This document shows, one piece after another, positions 8,093-16,125 of a stretch of 44,334 nt of DNA; positions within the stretch are counted from its first letter, which is position 1; each line of letters begins with the position of its first letter. The position numbers and the translations under genes are program-made. This stretch comes from Saprospiraceae bacterium (lineage in GTDB: Bacteria; Bacteroidota; Bacteroidia; Chitinophagales; Saprospiraceae): NCBI GenBank assembly GCA_013001595.1, contig JABDMH010000160.1:1-44334 (forward strand). The letters run 5' to 3'. Under the pieces are notes generated by a model. The model had not been told where the DNA came from and did not search any database. It worked only from the letters and a program-made list of their open reading frames with translations.

Positions 8093-9055
8093 CTACTCTC
8101 CAAATTCTTCAATATAATTCTCCATGATTGATTCCCGTGGCCCGATGTAATGAAAACCTTCAGCCCATTCTAACCCATACTTTTCACCCAATTTTCGATC
8201 CGATTGAATGCCACGTAAAAATGCTGAGTCACGATCTAAAACGAAGTGCTTGATGTAATTTCTACTGGCGGTTTCTGGATCATCACCCAATATATCCAAA
8301 TGTCTACCCTCTTTTTTCAGTCGCTCAAGTAGCTGAGCTCCAGCAGTTCCAGCTGGTCCTTGCGTAATGTTTGCCCGATTGGCGGCTGTCTTCTTTTCGA
8401 TATGTACAGAGATATCAACAATTCGATTTACCAATTGTGGACCACGAGAGAAATAGTACTTTTCTTTTACCGCATGGCTTGTCAACCCTGCATCCAAATG
8501 CTCTGGATAATCTAATCTACCTCCGGCCATCCAGCACGCGCTTTCGACTGCTCGCGCTGTGACATAGTGGTCAGGATTCTCTTCATAATGCCCCCAAGGA
8601 TCGTAGCCAATGATCGTATCAATTTTCAGGAGTCGAATTAAAAAAATAAGCCGAGATCTCAACTCAACTATACTTATATTATCCATTCGGTGGTTTCGGT
8701 AGCCAAGATCGTAGGTCTTTATCAATCCCAGAGCCCGACCAACCTCTTCGTTGTCAATCTCATTATTTCTAATCACTTCTCCCACAGTAGATCCTTTTCC
8801 GGCATGGTCATCATTACTGGTTCGGATTAAATATCCGGTGTAGCCTTCAGCAATGAGCTTGGCCACTGTCCCAGCGGCAAAAAGTGGGATGTCATCAGAG
8901 TGGGGTTGGATAGCGGCGAGGACCTTCCCCTTGTGAGGTTGATTATCTGCTTTTCCCTCAATCACTATCTCTTCATCCGGCAGAAAAGTACGATGCCTCA
9001 TTGGGGTGAATAGCGGAATAGCCATACCACTGCCTAAAAAAGTCCTTCTATCCAT
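8093..9055 (-). CDS. PIG-L/LmbE-family deacetylase with twin-arginine-type leader
   Basis: The 320-residue product begins MDRRTFLGSGMAIPLF, a twin-arginine-type leader. Residues 49-60 carry the family's first metal motif as QPHSDDIPLFA (His52, Asp54, Asp55), where many members have AHPDDE. The second motif is NPDHYVTA at 160-167 (His163). These residues normally bind zinc and remove an acetyl group from N-acetyl sugars or related amides. TLoc is periplasmic if the leader works, pointing to an extracellular glycan or glycoconjugate substrate. The divergently transcribed neighbour is a glycoside-hydrolase-like gene, which fits a glycan role, but the substrate cannot be read from sequence. Confidence 0.85.
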   Translation of the reverse strand: MDRRTFLGSGMAIPLFTPMRHRTFLPDEEIVIEGKADNQPHKGKVLAAIQPHSDDIPLFAAGTVAKLIAEGYTGYLIRTSNDDHAGKGSTVGEVIRNNEIDNEEVGRALGLIKTYDLGYRNHRMDNISIVELRSRLIFLIRLLKIDTIIGYDPWGHYEENPDHYVTARAVESACWMAGGRLDYPEHLDAGLTSHAVKEKYYFSRGPQLVNRIVDISVHIEKKTAANRANITQGPAGTAGAQLLERLKKEGRHLDILGDDPETASRNYIKHFVLDRDSAFLRGIQSDRKLGEKYGLEWAEGFHYIGPRESIMENYIEEFGE

Positions 9056-9456
9056 TTCTCGACAATTATAGTATAGTTTGCCACATAAAATAGTAATTTA
9101 ATTCCTAGGTAGCTGAAGACATCAGACCTGAAGCAAGATTCCAGGTGTGCCAGATAAGGATTTTCATGATAACATTCGTTGCATCTATACTTAAAAGTTT
9201 AATAATGGTTGTCAACGGCGATCCGCTGACTGTGCTGCGATAAGTATAATCAGGTAAGCAGATCATAAAGACAAAGATCTTGATTGTCGATTCGGCGTTT
9301 GATCTGGTCTAAAGAGATCGGTGGACATGAAGCTTGATCAATTGGAAAATCCTTAATCAGATACAATTTTCAGTGGCACCTTTTAAGACTCAGCCTTGAC
9401 CCCGGCTATCATGCACTAACAAATCTTTGAATAAAATAACACTGCAATTTTACACG
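9056..9456. other. Intergenic region between divergent genes
   Basis: About 400 bases separate the PIG-L start from the glycoside-hydrolase-like start, so both promoters should lie here. The reading frame of the downstream gene stays open back to a TTG at 9427, but ATG 9457 is the better start. I see no RNA gene, strong hairpin or repeat; a clear TAnnTTTG Bacteroidota promoter box was not found. Confidence 0.5.
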
Positions 9457-12117
9457 ATGAAAAAGTATTGGCCATTCCAGTCCTTTAGTAAGATCTCAGA
9501 CAATTTAGTGCTTGCCTGTGTGATTGTCGCGATATTATCTTCTTGGAGGTGCCAGAGCAATGATGACGAACTGATATCCATCATAGTAGAGGAAGTAGTC
9601 ACTGATCCTGTTCAACATGGTCTTAATCATCTATCTGCGACCTTGCAATCACTCCATCTACCCTTTGAAATAGTGCATAGCGAGACTGAAGTGAGTGGTC
9701 ATAACATACTTAAACTGCAATTAGCGACTGGTACTTGGGGTCAGTCTGAATCTGATCTCAATGATCAAATGCCAAATGAACCAGAGGCCTACTCAATCTC
9801 AAGGATAAAAGTGCAGGATAAAAGTGGTTGGTTGGCTACTGGATTTGATGAACGCGGACTCATGTATGCTCTTTTCGATATTGCTGACTGCATTGAGTAC
9901 AGAGAAGATGAATCAGCTCCCTTGACAGGTTTGAAGACAGTCCATGATCATCCCTACGTCGGTACGCGGGCGATATCAATGTATACAATGAATCGTCGAT
10001 ATTGGGAGACTAGATTTTATGACGAAGCGTATTGGAAAAAATACATGGATATGCTCGCCAGAAGTCGCTTCAATTCAGTAGTGCTAATATTTGGATATGA
10101 AAATGGTGGCTTCCTGGCACCTTGCTATCCCTACTTTTTTAATGTAGATGAATACCCTGGTGTGGGCATGCCGAATATGGCTCCGGAAGAACAAGCTAGA
10201 AATCTCGCTGCACTAAATCGAATGATAGAGATCGCTCATAACAGGGGCATCGAATTTAAAGTGGGCATCTGGGATCACATCTATAGGGGTGGTGTTCAGG
10301 CTGGTGGAATTTCTCCAGAAGACCTAGCGAATCAAAATACAGATCACCTGGTGGAGGGGTTAAATGCTGAGAACCTGTCAGGTTATACTAAGGTTGCTTT
10401 TGCCAAATTTGTACAGCTGGTTCCAGAACTTGACGGATTTCAACTCCGAATGCACAATGAATCAGGTTTAGAGCGCGGACAAGAAATGGCTAACTTCTGG
10501 TCCGAAATGTTTGGCATGATCAAAGAAGTGGCACCAGACATGCAGATTGATCTTCGTGCAAAAGAACTTCCCGAATCGATTATAGAGGTGGCCATCCAAA
10601 ACGAGCTAAATTTCACCATCACGACCAAATATTGGATGGAGCAAATGGGGCTGCCCTTTCATCCTACTCATATCAACCGGGAAAACCAACATGATCGCCG
10701 ACACGGATATGCCGATATGTTGAAATACCCTAGGACTTATGACATCCATTGGCGTCTTTGGAGTGGAGGCACACAGCGTATATTACTATGGGGTGATCCA
10801 AACTATGTGCGCCGATTTGCGAAGAGTACCCATCTGTACAATGGTAAAGGTTTTGAAATTAACGAGCCGTTGGCAACAAAGATGGAAGCACAGCCGCATA
10901 CAGCAAATCCCTTCTCACTCCTGAATCCGAACTATATATACTACCAATACGAATTTGAAAGGTTCTGGTACTTCTATCAGGTTTTTGGAAGGCTGAGCTA
11001 TAATCCTAAATTATCATCTGAGCTTTGGGAAAATGCTTTTGCCAAGCGAGTAGGAAAAGACGCAGCTCCCCTTGTACAGAAAGCACTACATAAAGCTAGC
11101 CAAATACTTCCTCGCATCATTGCTGCATGTTCGCCCTATGGAAAATTTCCTACCACTCGAGGATGGGCTGAAAAGCAACGATATGGCGATCTGCACCAGT
11201 ATGCCGACGCAGAAGGAAGTGACATACAGCAGTTTGCAAGTTTTGACACAGAAGCAAAACTATTGATCGATAAGGGAGTCACTGCTAAAAGACTTCCCTC
11301 CATAACGAGTCACTGGTTTTTGTTTGCCTACAATGAAGTCAAAGGATATATTGAGAAAATCCATGCGCTAAATCCTACACCCCAAAATAAAGAACTGACA
11401 TCGACCATTACAGATCTGAACATTCTCGCTTATCTGGCACTTTACCACAGTCAGCGAATACCTGCAGCAGTCAGCTACCGCCTATATCAGCGGACTAAGG
11501 ATCCTCATGCCTTAGATGACGCCATCAGATATGAACAAATGGCCATTGGTGCATGGCGGAAAATTATTAGCTCAGCTGGAGATCATTATGCATCTGACCT
11601 GATGATGGGGGTCAGGCAAATCAATCGTCGTGGGCTTAAACACGGACTTTCAGGTCACTGGAAAAATGAACTCAATTACCTAAGGGAGGATGTGGAGAAA
11701 TTGATTGTTGAAAGAGCCGCGTTGGGAAAGGCTCCGAAGCAACGTCAATCTCCGAGCTATGTGTCTTATAGTGATAAATCTAGTCGGCCCGAGTTTGAAA
11801 TTATGCACCAACCAATAGACAGTGCTACCATAAACCAGCATCTTAAAATCAGTGTCACAGTACAATCACCAAACGATATAGAGTGGGTGCATTTACGCCA
11901 TCGTCCTGTAAATCAGCATTTGGACTATGCAACCTTATCGATGCAACGACAAGCAGGTAGTAATATGTTTAATGCCACCATCTTGGCATCTGATATTGAC
12001 CACACTTATGATTTTATGTATTTCTTCGAAGTCATGGATAAGAATGGAAATGGGCAAATCTATCCCGACCTGGATATCGAGACACCATATATCGTGGTGA
12101 AATTTCAAAGGAATTAG
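9457..12117 (+). CDS. Exported glycoside-hydrolase-like protein (GH67/GH20-like architecture)
   Basis: ATG 9457 gives 886 residues (a TTG at 9427 would add ten). The N-terminus is a membrane-crossing leader (LVLACVIVAILSSW) followed by RCQSNDDE; the cysteine followed by acidic residues looks like a Bacteroidota lipoprotein, although the lipobox is poor. Residues about 30-130 resemble the alpha/beta N-terminal domain of GH67/GH20 enzymes, ending in the typical DERGLMYALFDIAD segment. A probable TIM barrel follows (MDMLARSRFNSVVLIF; MIEIAHNRGIEFKVGIWDH; LDGFQLRMHNESG), rich in Trp/Tyr, and then a helical region and a C-terminal beta domain from about residue 770. Candidate acidic catalytic residues are visible but cannot be assigned. 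It most likely cleaves or binds an oligosaccharide at the cell surface. Exact GH family is uncertain. Confidence 0.6.
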   Translation: MKKYWPFQSFSKISDNLVLACVIVAILSSWRCQSNDDELISIIVEEVVTDPVQHGLNHLSATLQSLHLPFEIVHSETEVSGHNILKLQLATGTWGQSESDLNDQMPNEPEAYSISRIKVQDKSGWLATGFDERGLMYALFDIADCIEYREDESAPLTGLKTVHDHPYVGTRAISMYTMNRRYWETRFYDEAYWKKYMDMLARSRFNSVVLIFGYENGGFLAPCYPYFFNVDEYPGVGMPNMAPEEQARNLAALNRMIEIAHNRGIEFKVGIWDHIYRGGVQAGGISPEDLANQNTDHLVEGLNAENLSGYTKVAFAKFVQLVPELDGFQLRMHNESGLERGQEMANFWSEMFGMIKEVAPDMQIDLRAKELPESIIEVAIQNELNFTITTKYWMEQMGLPFHPTHINRENQHDRRHGYADMLKYPRTYDIHWRLWSGGTQRILLWGDPNYVRRFAKSTHLYNGKGFEINEPLATKMEAQPHTANPFSLLNPNYIYYQYEFERFWYFYQVFGRLSYNPKLSSELWENAFAKRVGKDAAPLVQKALHKASQILPRIIAACSPYGKFPTTRGWAEKQRYGDLHQYADAEGSDIQQFASFDTEAKLLIDKGVTAKRLPSITSHWFLFAYNEVKGYIEKIHALNPTPQNKELTSTITDLNILAYLALYHSQRIPAAVSYRLYQRTKDPHALDDAIRYEQMAIGAWRKIISSAGDHYASDLMMGVRQINRRGLKHGLSGHWKNELNYLREDVEKLIVERAALGKAPKQRQSPSYVSYSDKSSRPEFEIMHQPIDSATINQHLKISVTVQSPNDIEWVHLRHRPVNQHLDYATLSMQRQAGSNMFNATILASDIDHTYDFMYFFEVMDKNGNGQIYPDLDIETPYIVVKFQRN

Positions 12118-12157
12118 ACTTTGATAAATGTCATGTATTTAAAGCAGCTAGGCTAAA

Positions 12158-13159
12158 ATGAAACGAAGAACATTCCTAACCAATACTGCCTTAGCAAGTA
12201 GTACACTTATCTTACCTAACACAAGTATCCCAAGGCTACCGACACTACCAAATAGGAAGCAGGATGGACTTACTTTTGGCATAGTGACCGATGTGCACCA
12301 TGGTATGCTACCGGACACAGAAGCTCGTCTCTCCAAGTTCATAGCAGCCGCAATCGACAGGGACGTAGATTTTATAATCCAAATGGGTGATTTCTGCCAT
12401 CCCGGTAAAAAGAGCTCGGGATTTTTGAAAATTTGGCAGCAATTTAACAAGCCGGCCTATCATGTATTGGGCAACCATGATATGGACTTGACTTCGAAGG
12501 CCGGAATAATGGAATTTTGGGAGATGCCTTCACCCTACTACACTTTCGAAAGCGATGGCATTCGCTTTATTATTTTGGACGCAAATTTCCTCTATCGTGA
12601 TGGTACATTTATCGATTACGAAGAGGCAAATTTCTATGTAGATAATGAATATCGAACTTATATTGATGAGGAGCAAATTGAATGGTTTGCGGCAGAGCTT
12701 GATCAGTCAGATAAACCCATTATGGTTTTCTCACATCAAAGTTTGTGGCATTATCAATGGGGTGTAAAGAATCGCTTGCTGGTGCAAAAACACCTCGAGC
12801 GGAATGCACAAAAAATCATTTGCTGTCTAAATGGTCACAACCATATTGATTTTCACCACCATCAGAATAACATCGATTATGTGGAAGTAAATAGCATGTC
12901 CTATCAATGGATGGGTGATAAACATCAGATAAAAAGGTACCCGCAGGAATTGCTGAAGGATTTCAAATGGCTAAATCATATAGCGCCCTACCAAGATCCA
13001 TTATATGCTTTTGCTTCCATTGACTATAAATATAACTTAACCATTGAAGGTATTCGGAGTCGATGGATGCCTCCATCACCGTCAGATGCTGGATTTCGAC
13101 AACAAGTCTACGGAAATCAATATTCTCCGGCGATTTCTGATTATAAACTTACCTATTAA
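12158..13159 (+). CDS. Calcineurin-like metallophosphoesterase with twin-arginine-type leader
   Basis: The 333-residue protein starts MKRRTFLTNTALASSTLILP, a Tat-type leader. The metallophosphoesterase motifs are in order: Asp45-x-His47 (TDVHHG), GDFCHPG near residue 75, GNHDMD near 106, the SHQS histidine near 192, and Gly-His-Asn-His at 226-229. These bind two metal ions and hydrolyse phosphoesters. Folding in the cytoplasm before Tat export is common for metal-loaded enzymes of this family. The gene follows the glycoside-hydrolase-like gene by 40 bases in the same direction and may be co-transcribed. The substrate (phosphodiester, sugar phosphate or phospholipid) is unknown. Confidence 0.88.
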   Translation: MKRRTFLTNTALASSTLILPNTSIPRLPTLPNRKQDGLTFGIVTDVHHGMLPDTEARLSKFIAAAIDRDVDFIIQMGDFCHPGKKSSGFLKIWQQFNKPAYHVLGNHDMDLTSKAGIMEFWEMPSPYYTFESDGIRFIILDANFLYRDGTFIDYEEANFYVDNEYRTYIDEEQIEWFAAELDQSDKPIMVFSHQSLWHYQWGVKNRLLVQKHLERNAQKIICCLNGHNHIDFHHHQNNIDYVEVNSMSYQWMGDKHQIKRYPQELLKDFKWLNHIAPYQDPLYAFASIDYKYNLTIEGIRSRWMPPSPSDAGFRQQVYGNQYSPAISDYKLTY

Positions 13160-13173
13160 ATGATTTATCTAAA

Positions 13174-13206
13174 TGACTTGGCTGTTCGTTATTGATCAGC
13201 CTGTCA
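13174..13206. terminator. Hairpin between convergent genes, candidate bidirectional terminator
   Basis: TGAC-tt-GGCTG (13174-13184) pairs with CAGCC-t-GTCA (13197-13206), giving nine base pairs with a small asymmetric internal loop and a 12-base hairpin loop. It sits between the convergent metallophosphoesterase and methyltransferase genes. A modest pyrimidine-rich tract follows on the plus strand. Confidence 0.35.
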
Positions 13207-13222
13207 ACCCTCTCTACTTCTT

Positions 13223-14050
13223 TCAAGGTTTTCTTCCTTCTGCCCAGTTGGCCACATACCAAATGGTAGCGTCCGGCAACCTAGACCAGCCTTGAAGTGC
13301 CTCAAGATCATCATGGACATTATGCCCAGTTCGATATATTGATTTCATCAGTTCTGCTGCTTCGCTTAGGATAGTCTTTAAGTTGTTGACGTAGTGAATA
13401 AAGTCCAATTGATCTGCGGTTGCCCCAAATAGTACAAAGTCGATCTTTAACTGGATAAATCCTGATTGATTAAGAAGTGTAGTGAGATTCCTTCCAACAA
13501 ATGGATCATTACCCTTACTCTGATAGACCGAAATATATGCTTCCCATAAACGATCGAAAGCCGATTGTCTAGGAACAATGCGAAAATTAGCGTGATCATC
13601 ATCAATCAATACCAATTTACCTCCTGGACGAAGAGCATCATATACTTGCCTTACGACCTTTCCAGGATTAGAGAGGTGCTCCAGTAGAAATCGGACAAAT
13701 CCTAGATCAAAAGTGTTCCATTCATTAGTTTCCAACGGTAGATCAAAAGCACTCCCTTGTCTAGTATCCAAACTGTCAGCCAAATCGCCAAAGGCCAGCT
13801 TCTTTCCCTTATCGATTTGTTCCCATTCCTGCTCGATACCAACCACCCGTCCGGATGTTAAATGCGATGCCATCATTCTGGAAAAGATGCCCAAACCACA
13901 GCCTACATCCAGGATGTTTTCATGCCCTTCAAGGTGCAAGCGATCTAAACAACGTTGATTTAATAGTTGGTTGAGGACAACAAGCCTCTCCTGTTCTAAA
14001 TTCGATTTGCCGTGAATATACTTTGTCAACAGTCCACTCCTATTATTCAA
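13223..14050 (-). CDS. Class I SAM-dependent methyltransferase
   Basis: The 275-residue product has the Rossmann-type SAM site: motif I ENILDVGCGLGIF at residues 45-57, the acidic end of strand 2 (VVGIEQEWEQ) and the post-motif LGFVRFLLEHLSNPGK followed by LRPGGKLVLIDDD. It belongs to the UbiE/Methyltransf_11-25 type, cytoplasmic, with no leader. The C-terminal ~100 residues are probably the substrate-binding cap. It begins 37 bases after the PPi-type phosphofructokinase gene on the same strand and is likely transcribed with it. No substrate can be inferred; a small molecule is more likely than nucleic acid. Confidence 0.85.
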   Translation of the reverse strand: MNNRSGLLTKYIHGKSNLEQERLVVLNQLLNQRCLDRLHLEGHENILDVGCGLGIFSRMMASHLTSGRVVGIEQEWEQIDKGKKLAFGDLADSLDTRQGSAFDLPLETNEWNTFDLGFVRFLLEHLSNPGKVVRQVYDALRPGGKLVLIDDDHANFRIVPRQSAFDRLWEAYISVYQSKGNDPFVGRNLTTLLNQSGFIQLKIDFVLFGATADQLDFIHYVNNLKTILSEAAELMKSIYRTGHNVHDDLEALQGWSRLPDATIWYVANWAEGRKP

Positions 14051-14087
14051 ACATTATGTTCTTGTCCTTAAAGAAGATAATAAGCTA

Positions 14088-15287
14088 TCACTCACTGGCC
14101 ATGATAAAAAGCGGCAGCATCTCGAAATCACGATAGAACGGATGTAGTCGTTGCGTATCATAGTGTTTTTCTACGTTCACATACTTCTTGGTAGAAGTTA
14201 CCACTTCAATCGGTACATGATCATATCTACCATTCTTCAGAACAACCAGGCGTCCATGGATGCCACGCAAGATAAGATCTAGTGCCATGGTTCCGTAGGC
14301 CATGGGTACAATAGAGTCGATTGCATCGGGATCACCACACCTCACCAGATATCCAAGTTTTTGATTGATGGTGTTGATCATATTGCCATTGTTAAATTCA
14401 GGCGAAAGCTCCTTGAGTTTTCTAGAGACCTGATCTCCGATTCCTCCCAATTTTGCATGGCCATAGGCATCTTTTTCCATGTCCGAAAAATGCATATCTC
14501 CACCCTCGAAAGTGGCACCTTCAGATACGAGAACGATCGCATAATTACTCGGATTTTCCATGCGGTCTTGCACCATTAATTCTGTCAGTTGTTCGACATT
14601 AAATGGATGCTCAGGAATGATACATCGATGAGCAGCACCCGCCATGGTAGGAAGCATTGCCGTATATCCTGCATATCTTCCAAACACTTCCAGGACCATA
14701 AAGCGCTCATGCGAACCAGCTGATGTCCGCAAATTGTTGGTCATATTTATGGTTCTTGTGATGCATGTACTAAATCCAATACAATAGTCAGTACCTGGGA
14801 CATCATTATCCATGGTTTTTGGAATGGCATTGACATTGATGCCTTCCTTAAACAATCGAACCGCATAGCTGAGCGTATCGTCACCACCAATCGCTATCAA
14901 ATAATCTATGCCAATCCACTCAAGATTGCTGATTACCGTCGGTGTCATGTCATTTAGTTCATCTATATAGCTATCGGCATGATGGGCAGGAATGCGATCA
15001 AGGGCGACACTACTAGGTCTTGTCCTTGAACTATGTAAGAAAGTACCACCCGTACGTGCAGCTCGATCTACTACTTGTGTGGTGAGTTCGATAAAATTAG
15101 CCTTATTATCAAATTTTTCATCTTGCACCACATCTATGATGCCTCCCCAACCCCGGCGTAAGCCAACTACACGATATCCTTCACGGATGGCCCTGACCGT
15201 TACAGCCCTGATCGCTGGATTCAATCCTGGCACATCCCCACCACCAGTGAGTATACCAATCACACCTTTTGCCTTAGATTTTGTCAT
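14088..15287 (-). CDS. 6-phosphofructokinase, predicted PPi-dependent type
   Basis: The 399-residue protein is a phosphofructokinase: GILTGGGDVPGLNPAIRA at the N-terminus, GGDDTL at 134-139 and PKTMDNDVPGTD from residue 156 (Lys157, Asp160, Asp162), then GSHERFMVLEVFGRYAG for fructose 6-phosphate. In ATP-dependent enzymes the corresponding positions are GGDG and PGTIDND. An Asp after GGD plus a Lys in PKT is the known signature of pyrophosphate-dependent PFK, which works reversibly in glycolysis and gluconeogenesis. The donor prediction rests on these two residues only. It lies upstream of the methyltransferase and is separated from the second PFK gene by the cutA islet. Confidence 0.88.
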   Translation of the reverse strand: MTKSKAKGVIGILTGGGDVPGLNPAIRAVTVRAIREGYRVVGLRRGWGGIIDVVQDEKFDNKANFIELTTQVVDRAARTGGTFLHSSRTRPSSVALDRIPAHHADSYIDELNDMTPTVISNLEWIGIDYLIAIGGDDTLSYAVRLFKEGINVNAIPKTMDNDVPGTDYCIGFSTCITRTINMTNNLRTSAGSHERFMVLEVFGRYAGYTAMLPTMAGAAHRCIIPEHPFNVEQLTELMVQDRMENPSNYAIVLVSEGATFEGGDMHFSDMEKDAYGHAKLGGIGDQVSRKLKELSPEFNNGNMINTINQKLGYLVRCGDPDAIDSIVPMAYGTMALDLILRGIHGRLVVLKNGRYDHVPIEVVTSTKKYVNVEKHYDTQRLHPFYRDFEMLPLFIMASE

Positions 15288-15324
15288 TATTTTATGTTTT
15301 GTGTAAGTTGTGAATCCACCCTGA

Positions 15325-15391
15325 AAATCTCATCCAAAATAGTCTCCTTTCCTAAGGATGGCACTTCCGAAGTACGCTCCCTAATACACCG
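15325..15391 (+). repeat. Dispersed intergenic repeat, copy A
   Basis: Bases 15325-15346 are identical to 40131-40152 (22 bases), and similarity continues to about 15391 with one gap, roughly 84% over 67 bases by hand alignment. This copy lies in the leader region of the PPi-type PFK gene, just outside the cutA-flanked islet. It has no coding frame shared between copies. Confidence 0.6.
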
Positions 15392-15477
15392 TCCCTGTTG
15401 TAGCAGTAGAATCCAATCGAATATATACAATTTGTGGAAGGATTTCAGTTAAACTGGATGGTTGACAATAATCAAAG

Positions 15478-15567
15478 ACCTACTACTCCAGTTCGTGCCT
15501 AATCCATTTTTCATATGGGCCGTTGGCTTCCATAGACAACCGCATTCTGCAAGGTACCGCATAAGGA
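15478..15567 (-). pseudogene. Detached 3' end of cutA (left direct repeat of islet)
   Basis: This 90-base segment matches the 3' end of the intact cutA gene (18254-18343) at about 90% identity, nine differences by hand. On the minus strand it encodes the CutA C-terminus (PYAVPCRMRLSMEANGPYEKW, then IRHELE and a stop), with the stop one codon earlier than in cutA and the old stop directly after it. Only the last ~28 codons remain; upstream the homology ends abruptly at 15568. With the intact copy it forms a direct repeat around the GC-richer islet, 2776 bases apart. Confidence 0.85.
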
Positions 15568-16125
15568 GCGGGCGCCCATGCTTCAGGCTCGGAGGGGATA
15601 GTGGCTGAAGATACTTCTTTAGTGATTTCTGCTTGTGTGATGCAGAGATCTGTATAATCTGCTTGTAAAAATGCGGACGGAGCGGTTCTTCTCCTTGTTC
15701 GACATCACAAATACGCCCTGGCTGGTATAGGCCCCTTTGGCATGCCATACGGCGACGGGATTGGTAAATAATAGCCTCTCCAGATTGTGAACATGCACTA
15801 CTGACACAGCACTTCCTGTATCAGGAACAACACTTGTTTTGCGGATCTGCCACATGGCGGGCTACTGCCGTTAGTCGCCCTGGCAATGCCTTTCGGGGGC
15901 ACGACCCGGATAGTTCTTCCTTTATCAATCAAATAGCAACACATTATCAATTGGCCGGATTCTTTGTGAATCATGCGACAGGCGTCTGTGCCTCCCACAC
16001 TTTCGGGATGTGTATTCAGCCGGTAATCTGATTTCAACAAAATCTGTTGTTGGATAACGTTCTTCAAATAGTTGAAAGAGTTATTTTGGAATCCTCTGTT
16101 GCTCCTATAAAAAAGAATTCTACTT
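15568..16125. other. Decayed non-coding stretch, left end of islet
   Basis: About 560 bases with no single convincing gene. On the minus strand several short, protein-like frames follow one another with stops and frame changes (for example one around 15620-15840 including NPVAVWHAKGAYTSQG, another around 15800-16080 including DYRLNTHPESVGG). This is the pattern of one or more degraded genes, none of which I recognise. The last part must also hold the promoter of the secreted-protein gene at 16126. Confidence 0.45.
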
